NCBI RefSeq assembly: GCF_040448675.1
Contig: NZ_CP159289.1
Location: 2,852,001-2,916,000, forward strand
Source: Dyadobacter sp. 676
GTDB taxonomy: Bacteria; Bacteroidota; Bacteroidia; Cytophagales; Spirosomataceae
DNA length: 64,000 nucleotides
Reading direction: 5' to 3'
Positions 26,388-36,455 of the stretch are shown in pieces. The notes beneath the pieces were generated by a model, which was not told the DNA's origin, ran no database searches, and saw only the letters and a program-made list of their open reading frames with translations. Position 1 is the stretch's first letter. Each line of letters starts with the position of its first letter. The translations under genes and the position numbers were made by a program.

Positions 26388-28361
26388 CTATCTTATCAAC
26401 AAAAAGCTCCCATTCCTGACAACCGCTTGTCCGGAAGCATCGGTAGCTTCGATCTTGTACAGGTAATACCCACCCGACGCTTTTCCCGTTTTTACGTTTC
26501 CATCCCATCCTTCGGCGATATTGTCGGAATGGAAGATAACCTCGCCCCAGCGACTGAAAATCGACATGCTGAAAGTTTTGATAAAGTAAGCTTTCACCTC
26601 GAAGCGTTCATTGTATGCGTCACCGTTGGGCGTAAATGCGTCGGGGACCAGAATGATGGCTTCACTCCTAAAATTCAATAAATTGGATAAACTTGTAAAG
26701 TTGCCGTCGGAAGATTTCGCTTCAACCCGGTAGGAGAAATCCGATTGCGACGCCAGGTCGAGCGTATGGCTGGTGGAAAGGCCTTTCAATATGACGTCGA
26801 TTACGTTTCCGCTTGCGTCGACCTGCTGCAAATTGTAGGATTCGATCGTGCTGATAAACGGCGCGTCGGGATTCCAGACGATATCGGGCGAATTTGTTGT
26901 GAGCAATATAGAGCACACAGGCGTACTGAAATTGGGCGATTTCATTTTACAGGCGTTCTCGTACTGGAAACGATAGCAGTAGGAATGCTGTGACGTATTC
27001 ACATTCGCGTCGTCCCATTGCAGGCTTTGGTTGTTCGCCGGCGAAACCACTTCATAATTTCCGCTACCGAGTAATGCGCGTTCGACGACCAGGTTATAGC
27101 TGCTTGTAAGCCCTTCGCCCGACAGTTCCACTTTGGTCCCGATCGTGTTTTCGTCCTTCACCGTCACAGTCGCATTCGTAATGTCGCCGGGCGCGGAAGT
27201 TTTGGGTTCGAGACTAATGGGTGCCGAGTACGAACGGACATCGTTTTCGATAATGGCAACCACTTCGTATTGGTAGGTATTACCGCATTTTACATCGGTG
27301 TCTTCGTAGGAACGCTTGTCGGTCGTATTGAAAATAACAGCTCCATTCCGTTTCAGCTGGTATCCCATCAGGCGGTCGGTATTAGGCTCGTTTTCCCATT
27401 CCAACGCAATAATTTCATCCAGCGACAAGCCCCCTTGCTTGATCGCTATACTGCTTACGATCGGGCTTTTAACGATATTGCCGCAGATATCGGTCGACCA
27501 GAGCTGAAAGCGGTACACCAGTTTGGGATCGAGCAAAGGTACTGAGGCCGACTGCGGGCCGCCGGTTTTTCCGCTTTGGTTCGTAAATATGAAGTCATCG
27601 TTACCCTTGGCGATATACAGCTTCGTTTCTACTCCTTCCATTCCCTCATAAATCACTTTCGCATTGCCGTCCGCCGGCAATTCCACGCTCCTTATCCTGA
27701 TACTTGCAAGCGACGGCGGCGGTGTGTTCGCCGTAATGGTTGTCACATTTGTATTGGTAGCGCACTGGCCATCCGTGTACGTTCCTTTCAAGGTAATGGC
27801 CGGGCGGGCGCCTGCGTAGGTGTGGTCAAAATAGGCGGTGCTGGTAGTCTTAATGTTCACCGTCTCCTTCGCGCCGTCGCCCCAGTTGATCTCTATCGCG
27901 TCATACGCTTTGGAAATGTCGTCGCTCACGATGGTCAGCCGAACCTTGCCGTTGGTGCATGCGATAATTTCCGCCCTGGGGCCGCGGGTCTCCTTTACTG
28001 TTACATCCTTGCATTGGCTGAAACCTGTGCCATTGGCGCTGCCATATTGAAGGATCGTGTATGTGCCGGGTGTCTGATAGGTAAAAGTGGAATCCTGGGT
28101 CGTCTCGCTGGTATTGGGCGGAGTGTTCTGGCTGCGGTCGAAACGAAAGGCATAAGTAAGGCTCTCCGGCCTGGGAACGAGGTTTTTAACATTTACCGTT
28201 AATGGAGCACATCCCGCGGCAGGTATCACGTTGAACCCGCCCGTGGTTCCGCAAAAGCTTTGTGTAGCGTCCGTCCTCGCATTGGTGCCCTGACCCGAAA
28301 CTTCGCGTTGAAAAAGCGAAAAAAAGCCCAGCAAAAATGTGATCAGTAGCTTATGTTTCAT
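26388..28361 (-). CDS. T9SS type B cargo protein
   Basis: The protein has 657 residues from [25 protein letters not shown]; the longer frame beginning at 29216 runs back through ribBA and is not credible. Its order is the same as its downstream paralog: [29 protein letters not shown]-like domain, two fibronectin-like repeats, then sorting domain [14 protein letters not shown] to GSFLLIR. The motif GCAPL..V is shared by both. Surface-exposed or secreted; adhesion is a guess. The tandem pair is separated by 189 bp. Confidence 0.88.
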   Translation of the reverse strand: MKHKLLITFLLGFFSLFQREVSGQGTNARTDATQSFCGTTGGFNVIPAAGCAPLTVNVKNLVPRPESLTYAFRFDRSQNTPPNTSETTQDSTFTYQTPGTYTILQYGSANGTGFSQCKDVTVKETRGPRAEIIACTNGKVRLTIVSDDISKAYDAIEINWGDGAKETVNIKTTSTAYFDHTYAGARPAITLKGTYTDGQCATNTNVTTITANTPPPSLASIRIRSVELPADGNAKVIYEGMEGVETKLYIAKGNDDFIFTNQSGKTGGPQSASVPLLDPKLVYRFQLWSTDICGNIVKSPIVSSIAIKQGGLSLDEIIALEWENEPNTDRLMGYQLKRNGAVIFNTTDKRSYEDTDVKCGNTYQYEVVAIIENDVRSYSAPISLEPKTSAPGDITNATVTVKDENTIGTKVELSGEGLTSSYNLVVERALLGSGNYEVVSPANNQSLQWDDANVNTSQHSYCYRFQYENACKMKSPNFSTPVCSILLTTNSPDIVWNPDAPFISTIESYNLQQVDASGNVIDVILKGLSTSHTLDLASQSDFSYRVEAKSSDGNFTSLSNLLNFRSEAIILVPDAFTPNGDAYNERFEVKAYFIKTFSMSIFSRWGEVIFHSDNIAEGWDGNVKTGKASGGYYLYKIEATDASGQAVVRNGSFLLIR

Positions 28362-28542
28362 CGATGAGTAATGTAGGTTCGGCGAGTGTGTCTGATGGTT
28401 GCTTCCCGTTGAAACGGATCGTGCAAATCCTTTGTTCAATTTGTAACGGACGTTCAAAAATAGAACTTTCGACATTATCAACGTACCTTTACAGGGTAAA
28501 AACGAGTTTTGGTTTAAAACTATTTTTTCATTAACCCGATTA

Positions 28543-29796
28543 ATGAGTAACAATATCAACCCGATTGCACTGGACTCTATCGAGGAAGCCATCGAAGCGA
28601 TCAAAAGAGGGGAGCTTATCATCGTCGTAGATGATGAGGACCGTGAAAATGAAGGTGATTTTATCTGCGCTGCCGAACTGGTAACGCCGGAAATAGTCAA
28701 TTTTATGGCAAGGGAAGGCCGCGGGCTCATTTGCGTGCCGATTACCGAAGAACGTTGCGCTGAGCTGGAACTGGAAATGATGGTGGGTAACAACACGGCC
28801 CTGCATGAAACTGCATTCACGGTTTCCGTCGATTTGCTCGGACATGGCTGTACTACCGGCATTTCTGCGAGCGACCGTGCCAAAACCATCCAGGCGCTGG
28901 TCAGCAAAGATACCAGGCCCGAAGATCTGGGCCGTCCGGGGCATATTTTCCCGTTGAAAGCCAAAAGAGGCGGTGTGCTTCGCCGCACAGGCCATACCGA
29001 GGCTGCGATCGACTTTCCGCGCCTGGCAGGCTTATCGCCGGCAGGCGTGCTGGTTGAAATTTTGAATGAGGACGGCTCGATGGCACGCCTTCCCCAGTTG
29101 CGCGAGATTGCCAACCGGTTCAACCTGAAACTCGTCAGCATTAAAGACCTGATCGAATACCGGCTCCGCAAAGAATCGCTGATCAAGCGGGAGATCGGGG
29201 TGGATATGCCTACCAAATGGGGCCATTTCGACCTGATTGCCTACCGGCAGATCAACACCGGCGACCTGCACCTTGCATTGGTGAAAGGTACCTGGGAAAA
29301 AGACGAACCCGTGCTCGTGCGCGTACACTCGTCGTGCGTTACGGGCGATATTTTCGGTTCCTGCCGCTGTGACTGCGGCCCGCAACTGCACGCCGCTATG
29401 GAAATGGTGGATCAGGCGGGCAAGGGCGTGATCGTTTATATGAATCAGGAAGGTCGCGGAATCGGTCTTTTGAATAAACTAAGGGCCTATAAGTTGCAGG
29501 AAATGGGCCGCGATACTGTGGAAGCCAATCTGGAACTGGGATTCCCGATGGACGACCGCGATTATGGTGTCGGAGCGCAAATCCTGCGTGATCTGGAACT
29601 GACCAAAATCAAGCTCATTACCAATAACCCGAAGAAACGCGCGGGGCTGATCGGGTATGGTCTGGAAATCGTGGATTCAGTAGGGATCGAAATACCGGCC
29701 AACCCTTACAACGAGAAATACCTGCTCACCAAGCGCGACAAAATGGGCCATAACCTGAACAATCTGACCATCGTAGGACATAACAAAGGACTATGA
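28543..29796 (+). CDS. ribBA: Bifunctional DHBP synthase / GTP cyclohydrolase II
   Basis: The protein has 417 residues and catalyses the two entry reactions of riboflavin synthesis. The N-terminal RibB domain has [12 protein letters not shown] near 29-40 and [13 protein letters not shown]. The C-terminal RibA domain has the zinc ligands Cys265, Cys276 and Cys278 ([19 protein letters not shown]), plus NQEGRGIGL and TNNPKK. It is complete, and I see no FMN riboswitch upstream. Its stop overlaps the next start (ATGA). Confidence 0.95.
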   Translation: MSNNINPIALDSIEEAIEAIKRGELIIVVDDEDRENEGDFICAAELVTPEIVNFMAREGRGLICVPITEERCAELELEMMVGNNTALHETAFTVSVDLLGHGCTTGISASDRAKTIQALVSKDTRPEDLGRPGHIFPLKAKRGGVLRRTGHTEAAIDFPRLAGLSPAGVLVEILNEDGSMARLPQLREIANRFNLKLVSIKDLIEYRLRKESLIKREIGVDMPTKWGHFDLIAYRQINTGDLHLALVKGTWEKDEPVLVRVHSSCVTGDIFGSCRCDCGPQLHAAMEMVDQAGKGVIVYMNQEGRGIGLLNKLRAYKLQEMGRDTVEANLELGFPMDDRDYGVGAQILRDLELTKIKLITNNPKKRAGLIGYGLEIVDSVGIEIPANPYNEKYLLTKRDKMGHNLNNLTIVGHNKGL

Positions 29797-30221
29797 CGAT
29801 CAAAACCATCCAAAACGACGACGATATCCTCAAATGCCGCGGCGCCATCCAGGCGCTGCGGCCATTGCTTACCGACGACCTCTATTTCGAGGCCGTGAAG
29901 CGAACCCTCGCCGATAACCGGCAAATTATATTCATCGAAGACAGCAGCCCCGATGCCGCCGCAGTGGCCGTTTTTGAAACCGGTTACAATCTTTTTCGTG
30001 GAAAATATATCTACGTCGACGATCTTTCGACTTTACCGGCACAGCGTGGGAAGGGTTACGCAGGAATGCTGCTCGACTGGATCGCGGAATATGCCCGGAA
30101 GGAAGGATTCAACGAAATACATCTCGATTCCGGTGTAAACCCGGCCCGCACCGACGCCCACCGGCTCTATCTCAATAAAAGATTTCAGGTGACCAGCCTG
30201 CATTTCGTGGCCAGGGTCTGA
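29793..30221 (+). CDS. GNAT-family N-acetyltransferase
   Basis: The protein has 142 residues. The acetyl-CoA-binding segment is [29 protein letters not shown] (motif Q/RxxGxG/A), followed by [24 protein letters not shown]. It overlaps ribBA by 4 bp (ATGA), so the two are translationally coupled; this does not reveal the substrate. Confidence 0.88.
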   Translation: MTIKTIQNDDDILKCRGAIQALRPLLTDDLYFEAVKRTLADNRQIIFIEDSSPDAAAVAVFETGYNLFRGKYIYVDDLSTLPAQRGKGYAGMLLDWIAEYARKEGFNEIHLDSGVNPARTDAHRLYLNKRFQVTSLHFVARV

Positions 30222-30262
30222 TTTTTTATAGCAGATTTGGCGGCCATTTAGCATATAACTAC

Positions 30263-31240
30263 ATGACAATCGATCAGGTTTTTGAAGCATTTGATACCCT
30301 TCGTGTACTGGTAATCGGCGACGTAATGCTCGATTCCTATGTTTGGGGAAAAGTTGAAAGAATATCGCCGGAGGCACCGGTGCCCGTGGTTAATGTTCAG
30401 GAAAGAGAATACCGGCTCGGCGGCGCCGGCAACGTGCTGCTGAATGTACAATCATTGGGTGCGGAAGCTATCATTTGCTCAGTAATCGGTACCGACGGCC
30501 CTGGTGACCTGCTCGAAAACAGCCTGAAAGATAAAGGATTGAACTGCGAGGGCCTGATCCGCAGCGACGACCGCATTACCACTATCAAAGAGCGCATTAT
30601 CGCCGGCTCCCAGCAGGTTGTGCGCATCGATACCGAAACGGATAGACCTGTTTCCAAAACAGAAACCGAAAAGCTGATCGCGAAAGCCAAGGAACTGATA
30701 CCCTCCTGCCATGTGATTATTTTTGAAGATTACGACAAGGGCGTACTCACTCCTGAATCCATTGCCGAAATCACCGCATTCGCCAATGCCAGCAACGTCC
30801 CGACGGTTGTGGATCCCAAAAAGCGTAATTTCCTGGCCTATAACCACACCACGCTTTTCAAACCCAACCTGAAAGAGCTCCGGGAAGGCTTGAAAGTTGA
30901 TTTCAATGTGGATAACCTCGACGAACTGAAAGCCACCGTCCGGCATTTGAAGGACACGCTCCAAGCGAAAGGCGCGTTGATTACCCTTTCGGAAAGAGGT
31001 GTTTTTATCGATTTCAAAGAAGAAACCCACAAGCTCCCAGCACACATCCGCCAGATCGCCGATGTTTCCGGCGCCGGTGATACCGTTATCAGCATTGCGG
31101 CCTGCTGCGTGGCGTTGGGGCTTCCTCCCAAAAGCGTAGCCGCCATTTCAAACCTGGGTGGCGGGCTGGTTTGCGAGATGGTCGGTGTAGTGCCTATCGA
31201 TAAAAACCTGCTGAAATCGGAGGCCAAGAAGCTTATCTAA
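30263..31240 (+). CDS. rfaE1: D-glycero-beta-D-manno-heptose-7-phosphate kinase (PfkB family)
   Basis: The protein has 325 residues. It reads RVLVIGDVMLDSYVWGKVERISPEAPVPVV, the typical opening of the HldE kinase domain, then YRLGGAGNVLLNV, and the PfkB catalytic motif VSGAGDTVISIAA near the C-terminus. It makes heptose-1,7-bisphosphate for the lipopolysaccharide core. The nucleotidyltransferase half of bifunctional HldE is absent, so a separate rfaE2 gene is expected elsewhere. Its stop is 1 bp from the stop of the convergent META gene. Confidence 0.88.
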   Translation: MTIDQVFEAFDTLRVLVIGDVMLDSYVWGKVERISPEAPVPVVNVQEREYRLGGAGNVLLNVQSLGAEAIICSVIGTDGPGDLLENSLKDKGLNCEGLIRSDDRITTIKERIIAGSQQVVRIDTETDRPVSKTETEKLIAKAKELIPSCHVIIFEDYDKGVLTPESIAEITAFANASNVPTVVDPKKRNFLAYNHTTLFKPNLKELREGLKVDFNVDNLDELKATVRHLKDTLQAKGALITLSERGVFIDFKEETHKLPAHIRQIADVSGAGDTVISIAACCVALGLPPKSVAAISNLGGGLVCEMVGVVPIDKNLLKSEAKKLI

Positions 31241-31241
31241 C

Positions 31242-31685
31242 TCATTTCCGGGTGAAGCGCATGACGCCGATATCCCCGGAAATGAAGTTCAGCGTATTTC
31301 CATCCGTGATCGAATAGCTCGTTACTTTTTTGAGGGTTTCGACAAATTTGTTTTCTCCCTCGCCGGGACAAAACATTTTCGTCATCATGAACGGCTCCGT
31401 GAAATCGATCTTCTGTCCGTCGGTTTTTAGTTTTCCGGCAAACGAATTGCAACTGGTGTTACCGCTGAACTTCCGCTCCGCGACGTCAAATTTGATGAAT
31501 GGTTTCTTCTCCTTGTAAGCCTCTTCGAAGGAGCTTCCCGGTAACATGATATAATTCAGCTCCCATTCGCCTTCCAATGTGGTTTTTCCGGACGTGGCCG
31601 TTTGCGTGGTTTGTGTAGCTCTGCCGCTTTTACAAGCGGCGAATCCGATCAGAAACACAAGTAAAATAAGCCCATAAGTCCTCAT
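31242..31685 (-). CDS. META-domain lipoprotein
   Basis: The protein has 147 residues. The lipoprotein signal is MRTYGLILLVFLIGFAACKSG, with Cys18. The META fold (GEWELNYIMLPG; KPFIKFDVAERKFSGNTSCNSFAGKLKTDGQKIDF; MTKMFCPGEGENKFVETL; GNTLNF) resembles HslJ-type stress proteins. It is anchored in the envelope; function otherwise unknown. Confidence 0.88.
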   Translation of the reverse strand: MRTYGLILLVFLIGFAACKSGRATQTTQTATSGKTTLEGEWELNYIMLPGSSFEEAYKEKKPFIKFDVAERKFSGNTSCNSFAGKLKTDGQKIDFTEPFMMTKMFCPGEGENKFVETLKKVTSYSITDGNTLNFISGDIGVMRFTRK

Positions 31686-31749
31686 ATTGCTAATATTTAA
31701 GTGATGAAGTCCTGTTTCGGGCTAATTTACAAATATTCCGACCACAAAA

Positions 31750-32730
31750 TCACCAGTTAATACCGCCTTCGCCAAGGCTCATCCTGCGCATAAACTTCGC
31801 CGACAGCCTCGACCGGCTGGTAATGTAGCGCACGCTCGCACCTATGTAAGGCGTGGTCGCGGGCGTGTACGAGGTCAGGTTTTCCCGCGCGCTGTTGAAT
31901 GTACGCAATTGCCGGAATGTGGTCACACCCGCCTCGACCGACACGTTCAACACCGAAAACAAATGCGCATTGGCCGCAACGCCGGTTTTGATCTGCCGGT
32001 AATTTTCGCGCCGCAATGCTTTTTCCTCCGGCGTCTGCACCTGGAATCCACCGCTATACCCGTTCAGCCCGGCCAGCAAATCGACATTGAACCATTTGGT
32101 AGCCCTGTAATTGGCATTCACCATAAACGGCAGCAATGCCGAAACGCGCCAGTGTTTACCCAAACCTTTATTGACCCCGAAAACCGGAATGAAACGCAGC
32201 TTCTGGTTATAGGCCAGCACGGAACCATACATGAACTGCGTACGAAGCCCGAGAATGTGCATGCGTGCCGCGCCGCCCCAGAAGAACGGCTGGGGGCTGA
32301 AAAACGTCTCATTGCTCTCCGTCATGCCCAATCCGCCCCCGTATACCCAAAGCCGGTCCTTGATGCTGGCCTGCAAACGGAGAATGCCCAAGGATAATGT
32401 TTTATAACCGTTAGCTGGATCATTCTTACCATCGAAAGTAGGTTGTAATTGTGTGTATTGTGCCAAAGCAACGGTATGGACGGCTCTTAAATCGAATTTT
32501 TTTCGAAGGCTATAACCTAGCTGTACCTCGCTTTGCAAAGGTATTATCCCGAAAAAGCTTGTTCTTGAAAGGCCATAATCGCGCGTCCCGTCGAGGCCCG
32601 AAGGCACGTAATAATCCGCTTTAAGCGTCAAATTCGGGTAAAAGAGGCGGCTTAGGGAAAAATGCTGAGCTTCTGCCGGAATGACCAGGCCGAGAAGCAG
32701 ACAGGTTAACAGGATGCGCGGGTTAGCCAT
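31750..32730 (-). CDS. Outer-membrane protein
   Basis: The protein has 326 residues from MANPRILLTCLLLGLVIPAEAQHF (signal peptide). The longer frame from 33003 has no conserved start and overlaps the divergent gene. The body alternates aromatic and small residues (LTLKADYYVPSGLDG; SEVQLGYSLRKKFDLRAVHTVALAQYTQ; LWVYGGGLGMTESNE), as in a transmembrane barrel. I do not recognise a named family. Confidence 0.65.
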   Translation of the reverse strand: MANPRILLTCLLLGLVIPAEAQHFSLSRLFYPNLTLKADYYVPSGLDGTRDYGLSRTSFFGIIPLQSEVQLGYSLRKKFDLRAVHTVALAQYTQLQPTFDGKNDPANGYKTLSLGILRLQASIKDRLWVYGGGLGMTESNETFFSPQPFFWGGAARMHILGLRTQFMYGSVLAYNQKLRFIPVFGVNKGLGKHWRVSALLPFMVNANYRATKWFNVDLLAGLNGYSGGFQVQTPEEKALRRENYRQIKTGVAANAHLFSVLNVSVEAGVTTFRQLRTFNSARENLTSYTPATTPYIGASVRYITSRSRLSAKFMRRMSLGEGGINW

Positions 32731-32865
32731 GCAGAAAGTTAGGGGATGCGTTAAAATGTTGGCAAATAACGCGGAAAGCCGGGGGCTATTGTGTGATTCA
32801 GGTGTTCGAGGTTTCCGGGAAAAGTTTGTTGATTTACATTTACTATTCAAATAGTATAATCTACC

Positions 32866-34599
32866 ATGATCCGATTTCCATCCCTGAAGACATTGAGCGA
32901 CAGTTTTACGGAGACTATTCTCCGCTACAAATGGGTTACGCTGATCGCCCTGCTCAAAACGATAACCCTTATCTGGGTTACAGAGATACCTTATAACAAC
33001 CATCCTGTCCGTAATGAACTGACGCGGTTGGCATTCATCGCGACACTGGCATTACCGCTGGCATTGGCTATCCGGCTTTCGGGAGAACGGCAGCAATGGA
33101 AACCCTTCATCAGCACGAGGTTGGTTACCCTGATGATACTGATGCTTTCGGTGTATTATTTCCTGATGGATTCCGAACCAAACCTAAGCGAAACGTATCG
33201 CTTCTTCATTTTCCTGGCGGGCGCCCATTTGCTTGTTTCCTATGCACCATCTATCGGAACCGACGATACGGAGGGTTTTTGGCAATTCAATAAAACCTTG
33301 TTCCTCCAATTTCTGAACGCGACGCTTTATTCGGGAACCCTGTACATCGGATTGCTGATCGCCGTGCAAACAGTCAAATACCTTTTCGGAATCGAATATT
33401 CCTTCCTGATAGAAATGGACCTGTTCATTGTGGTATTTGCGTTCTTCCACACCGTCTTTTTCCTTAGCAAAATTCCAAGACCTGCCGATATGCCATCGGA
33501 TTACCCGAACGGCCTGAAAATATTCACCCAATATGTGCTCCTCCCACTCGAAGTTGTTTACCTGATCATCCTTTACGTTTATACGGGAAAGATCGTTGTC
33601 CAATGGCAACTCCCGCAGGGCCGTGTGGCTTACCTGGTACTCGCATTCTCGGTGGCGGGGATCCTGGCCTTGCTTCTCCTTTACCCACTTCGTAATAGTG
33701 CGAAGGAACGCTGGGTCGGCATTTTCAGCCGGAGATATTATCTGGCACTGTTGCCGCTGATCGTACTGCTTTTTACAGGTATATTCAGGCGCATCGGCGA
33801 TTATGGCGTTACAGAAAACCGGTACATCGTGGCCGTGCTCGCTTTCTGGCTGGCCGGGGTCACCATTTACTTTTTGTCCGGCAAGCGCGACGATATCCGG
33901 TGGATCCCCATTACGCTTTCCATTTTATGCTTTCTGTTGCCGATAGGGCCCTGGAATATATTTGCCGTTTCCAGGAATAGTCAGTTGAAGCAGTTTCGGG
34001 AGATTCTGACAAAAAACGAGATATTGGATTCCAGGAATCAGATCGCTCAACGAAGGACCGTCCGGAAAGAAGACCGGGAGCAGCTGATTTCCATTGTCAA
34101 TTTTTTCAGGACCAGGAATCTATCCGGTTTGGAGCCCTATTTTACCGGGTTTAAGGAAAAAGACAAAAGTGATTACCGGTATTACTCGTCGATGGAGACT
34201 ACTTTGGACAAGTTTGTAATTTCCGAAAAACAGAATAATCCGGAAAACTACACCAGTTTTTCGTCCCAGTTTGCCAAAAACGCAGGTATATCCCTTACCG
34301 GGTTTGAGCATGCCCTGTTTGTCGACGCCATCGAGGACAGGCGGATCGGCGATGGTCACGTGGAAATTAAAATTGAGCATCACGGAAAGACATGGACATT
34401 GCTTCGCGACAAAAAGAAAATCACCGCCTGGAATGTCGCAGACCGGGTGAAGGCATTACAGACGGCATTCGGAAGCCATGCATCGGACGTGCCGCAGGAT
34501 TCGCTCGTTTTCACTCATGGAAACTACAAAATGGTGTTCCGATCGCTTTCATCCAGCAATAGCTATTATTATGGCAGCGGTGTTTTGTTTTATAAGTAG
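32866..34599 (+). CDS. DUF4153 multi-pass membrane protein
   Basis: The protein has 577 residues. About ten hydrophobic segments fill the first 370 residues, including ISTRLVTLMILMLSVYYFLMDSEPNLSETYRFFIFLAGAHLLVSYAP, typical of DUF4153. The final 200 residues are soluble (QRRTVRKEDREQLISIVNFFRTRNLSGLEPYF), so a C-terminal domain faces one side of the membrane. The function is unknown in the family. Confidence 0.8.
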   Translation: MIRFPSLKTLSDSFTETILRYKWVTLIALLKTITLIWVTEIPYNNHPVRNELTRLAFIATLALPLALAIRLSGERQQWKPFISTRLVTLMILMLSVYYFLMDSEPNLSETYRFFIFLAGAHLLVSYAPSIGTDDTEGFWQFNKTLFLQFLNATLYSGTLYIGLLIAVQTVKYLFGIEYSFLIEMDLFIVVFAFFHTVFFLSKIPRPADMPSDYPNGLKIFTQYVLLPLEVVYLIILYVYTGKIVVQWQLPQGRVAYLVLAFSVAGILALLLLYPLRNSAKERWVGIFSRRYYLALLPLIVLLFTGIFRRIGDYGVTENRYIVAVLAFWLAGVTIYFLSGKRDDIRWIPITLSILCFLLPIGPWNIFAVSRNSQLKQFREILTKNEILDSRNQIAQRRTVRKEDREQLISIVNFFRTRNLSGLEPYFTGFKEKDKSDYRYYSSMETTLDKFVISEKQNNPENYTSFSSQFAKNAGISLTGFEHALFVDAIEDRRIGDGHVEIKIEHHGKTWTLLRDKKKITAWNVADRVKALQTAFGSHASDVPQDSLVFTHGNYKMVFRSLSSSNSYYYGSGVLFYK

Positions 34600-34684
34600 A
34601 TTTCATCTGCCAGACGAATAGCCCGAAAGCACATTTGGTATGTATATCCAGAGACGTCCAGCTTCATCCAGTAACAGGTTTGTT

Positions 34685-35683
34685 ATGAAAAAACTACTAT
34701 TCCTGCTAGCCATCCTGCCTTGCCTCCATTCATTTGCCCAAACCACCGAGCCCACCTATGCCGAAAAACTCGGCTATCCCAAGGGCAAAAAAGTACTCAT
34801 TATCCACGTCGACGACGTGGGAATGTCCTACGAATCCAACCAAGGCGCGATCAAGGCCATTCGTGAAGGGGTTGCCAATTCGCTGAGCGTGATGATGCCC
34901 TGCGGCTGGGTGCCGGGTTTTGTGCATTACTGGAAAGAAAACAAGGATATCGACGCCGGGCTGCATTTAACGATGACCTCCGAATGGAAGGATTACCGCT
35001 GGGGCCCGCTTGCAGGGAAAAACCAGGTCAAAGGTCTTACCGACACCGAGGGCGCATTGTGGCGGAGCGTGGCTGACGTCGTCAAAAACGCGTCGCCGGA
35101 CGAGGTGGAAACCGAGATCCGCGCGCAGCTGGAACGCGCACGTGCGATGGGCTTCGAGCCTACACACCTCGACTCGCATATGGGCACGCTCTTCGCGACG
35201 CCCGAGTTTCTGGAAAGGTACCTGAAAGTGGGAATGCAGGAAAAAATCCCGGTCATGTTCCCCGGCGGGCATAATACCGCTATTCGCGGCGAGGAGAAGA
35301 TGATCGACAAGCAATTTGAAATGACTCAGAAAGTCGGCAAGCAACTTTGGGCAGCGGGATTACCTGTGCTCGATGACCTTGAAAACAGCAGCTACGGCTG
35401 GAAAGGTCCCGAAAACGGCGACAAATCCGAAAAAGCATTGCAGAAATACAAAACCGACAAGTACATCCAGGCCATCAGCAAGCTGAAGCCCGGCCTGACG
35501 ATGGTGATCATGCATTGCACCATCCATACGGAGGTATTCCCTCACATTTCCGACTCCTGGCCCACCCGCGAAGGCGATTTCCTGGCCATGATCGATCCGG
35601 AACTGCGGAAATACATTGAGAAGGAAGGAATAGTGCTGACGACCTGGCGCGAGGCAATGCAGCGGCGACAGAAGGTGAAATAA
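34685..35683 (+). CDS. YdjC/ChbG-like deacetylase, secreted
   Basis: The protein has 332 residues from MKKLLFLLAILPCLHSFAQ, a signal peptide; the TTG/ATG starts upstream are unlikely. KVLIIHVDDVGMSYESNQGAIKAI carries the paired Asp metal site, GLHLTMTSEW a His, and THLDSHMGTLFATPEFLERY the second metal ligands, as in YdjC-type carbohydrate deacetylases. With a signal peptide it would act in the periplasm or outside. The substrate is unknown. Confidence 0.85.
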   Translation: MKKLLFLLAILPCLHSFAQTTEPTYAEKLGYPKGKKVLIIHVDDVGMSYESNQGAIKAIREGVANSLSVMMPCGWVPGFVHYWKENKDIDAGLHLTMTSEWKDYRWGPLAGKNQVKGLTDTEGALWRSVADVVKNASPDEVETEIRAQLERARAMGFEPTHLDSHMGTLFATPEFLERYLKVGMQEKIPVMFPGGHNTAIRGEEKMIDKQFEMTQKVGKQLWAAGLPVLDDLENSSYGWKGPENGDKSEKALQKYKTDKYIQAISKLKPGLTMVIMHCTIHTEVFPHISDSWPTREGDFLAMIDPELRKYIEKEGIVLTTWREAMQRRQKVK

Positions 35684-35684
35684 A

Positions 35685-35705
35685 CTTCGGCTTTCGGCAG
35701 TCGGC
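35685..35705 (-). repeat. Heptamer array GCCGAnn, left copy (3 units)
   Basis: On the minus strand GCCGACT, GCCGAAA and GCCGAAG lie in perfect 7-bp register. It mirrors, in inverted orientation, the four-unit array at 36420-36447, and the two flank the nucleotidyltransferase gene. Confidence 0.75.
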
Positions 35706-35739
35706 TCTCACACATCTTTGACAAACAGGGAACCGCTGG

Positions 35740-36228
35740 CTAATGTTTGTCGTTGTTCAATTCTTCCCAAATACGTTGCAGCTCCTCGACATCACCGAGA
35801 TCTTTATGTCTTGCGGTCGCTTTCTTTTCTTTAATTAAATCGCGTAAATGCAGCACCCGGAAGGGCACCCCTTGGTAATCAGCGACCAGTGCCCTGTCAA
35901 AGCAGGCGTCAAAGTCGCTTTCCGAGAATGCTTTCAATGAATGGCCCAAGTCCAACTCGAAACCCGATTTACCGAACCTGACAGATGTCCAGCCGAAAAT
36001 AAGCGGCATTGTTGTAAGGAGCTCAGCTCCTACCACATCGTTTTCAATCAATGCACGCACGAACGCCTCTGTATTTTCATGGGTATTTCCTACCCAAATA
36101 TCCATATCGAGCGTCGTCCGGATGTGCCCGTGAACTACTCCTGCCATTCCACCGACCAAAAGATATCTGACCTGGTGTTGATTTAAGCTCTTTAAGAGTT
36201 CCAAAACGTCGTCACTGCTAATATCCAT
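35740..36228 (-). CDS. Nucleotidyltransferase-fold protein (AbiEii/MNT-like)
   Basis: The protein has 162 residues from MDISSDDVLELLKSLNQ. VRYLLVGGMAGVVHGHIRTTLDMDIWVG shows the polymerase-beta-fold pattern GG.A...HG..R.T.D.DIW; FELDLGH gives a possible third acidic residue. Such proteins include antitoxin/toxin-type nucleotidyltransferases, but no HEPN partner lies beside it. The upstream ATG at 36381 would add about 51 poorly conserved residues. The gene lies between inverted heptamer arrays, which suggests it arrived as a unit. Confidence 0.75.
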   Translation of the reverse strand: MDISSDDVLELLKSLNQHQVRYLLVGGMAGVVHGHIRTTLDMDIWVGNTHENTEAFVRALIENDVVGAELLTTMPLIFGWTSVRFGKSGFELDLGHSLKAFSESDFDACFDRALVADYQGVPFRVLHLRDLIKEKKATARHKDLGDVEELQRIWEELNNDKH

Positions 36229-36378
36229 CGAATGCTTGTTTTTGTTTCTCGGATTCGAACGAAACAGCTTGTCTGCAACACCATTTAAACGAATAAGTGC
36301 ATTAAGATTTTCCGAATATTGCCCGGTTATTGCGTTGACAGCCATAGGAAGTTGAGCAGTTGTGTACGTAAAAATAAA

Positions 36379-36406
36379 CAATGCCCGGAAAAACTCCCGG
36401 GCATTG
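36379..36406 (-). terminator. Terminator after lpdA
   Basis: CAATGCCCGG (36379-36388) pairs perfectly with CCGGGCATTG (36397-36406). On the minus strand the stem is followed by a T-rich tract. Confidence 0.8.
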
Positions 36407-36419
36407 CCATTATCAATAT

Positions 36420-36447
36420 GCCGACGGCCGAAAGCCGACAGCCGAAG
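36420..36447 (+). repeat. Heptamer array GCCGAnn, right copy (4 units)
   Basis: GCCGACG, GCCGAAA, GCCGACA and GCCGAAG run in perfect 7-bp register, followed by TTTTAT. The left array, read in reverse complement, ends with the same GCCGAAG-TTTAT. Confidence 0.8.
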
Positions 36448-36455
36448 TTTTATTT

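Noticed and set aside
28381..28542. FMN riboswitch before ribBA
   Set aside because: I do not see the conserved FMN aptamer core, and the leader is short and AT-rich.
28362..29216. N-terminal extension of the 26388 gene
   Set aside because: It runs antisense through ribBA, and a clear signal peptide starts at 28361.
32842..32855. ACTATTCAAATAGT as an operator
   Set aside because: The 6-bp arms in an AT-rich leader are too weak to support a claim.
32731..33003. N-terminal extension of the 31750 outer-membrane gene
   Set aside because: It overlaps the divergent DUF4153 gene, and a normal signal peptide starts at 32730.
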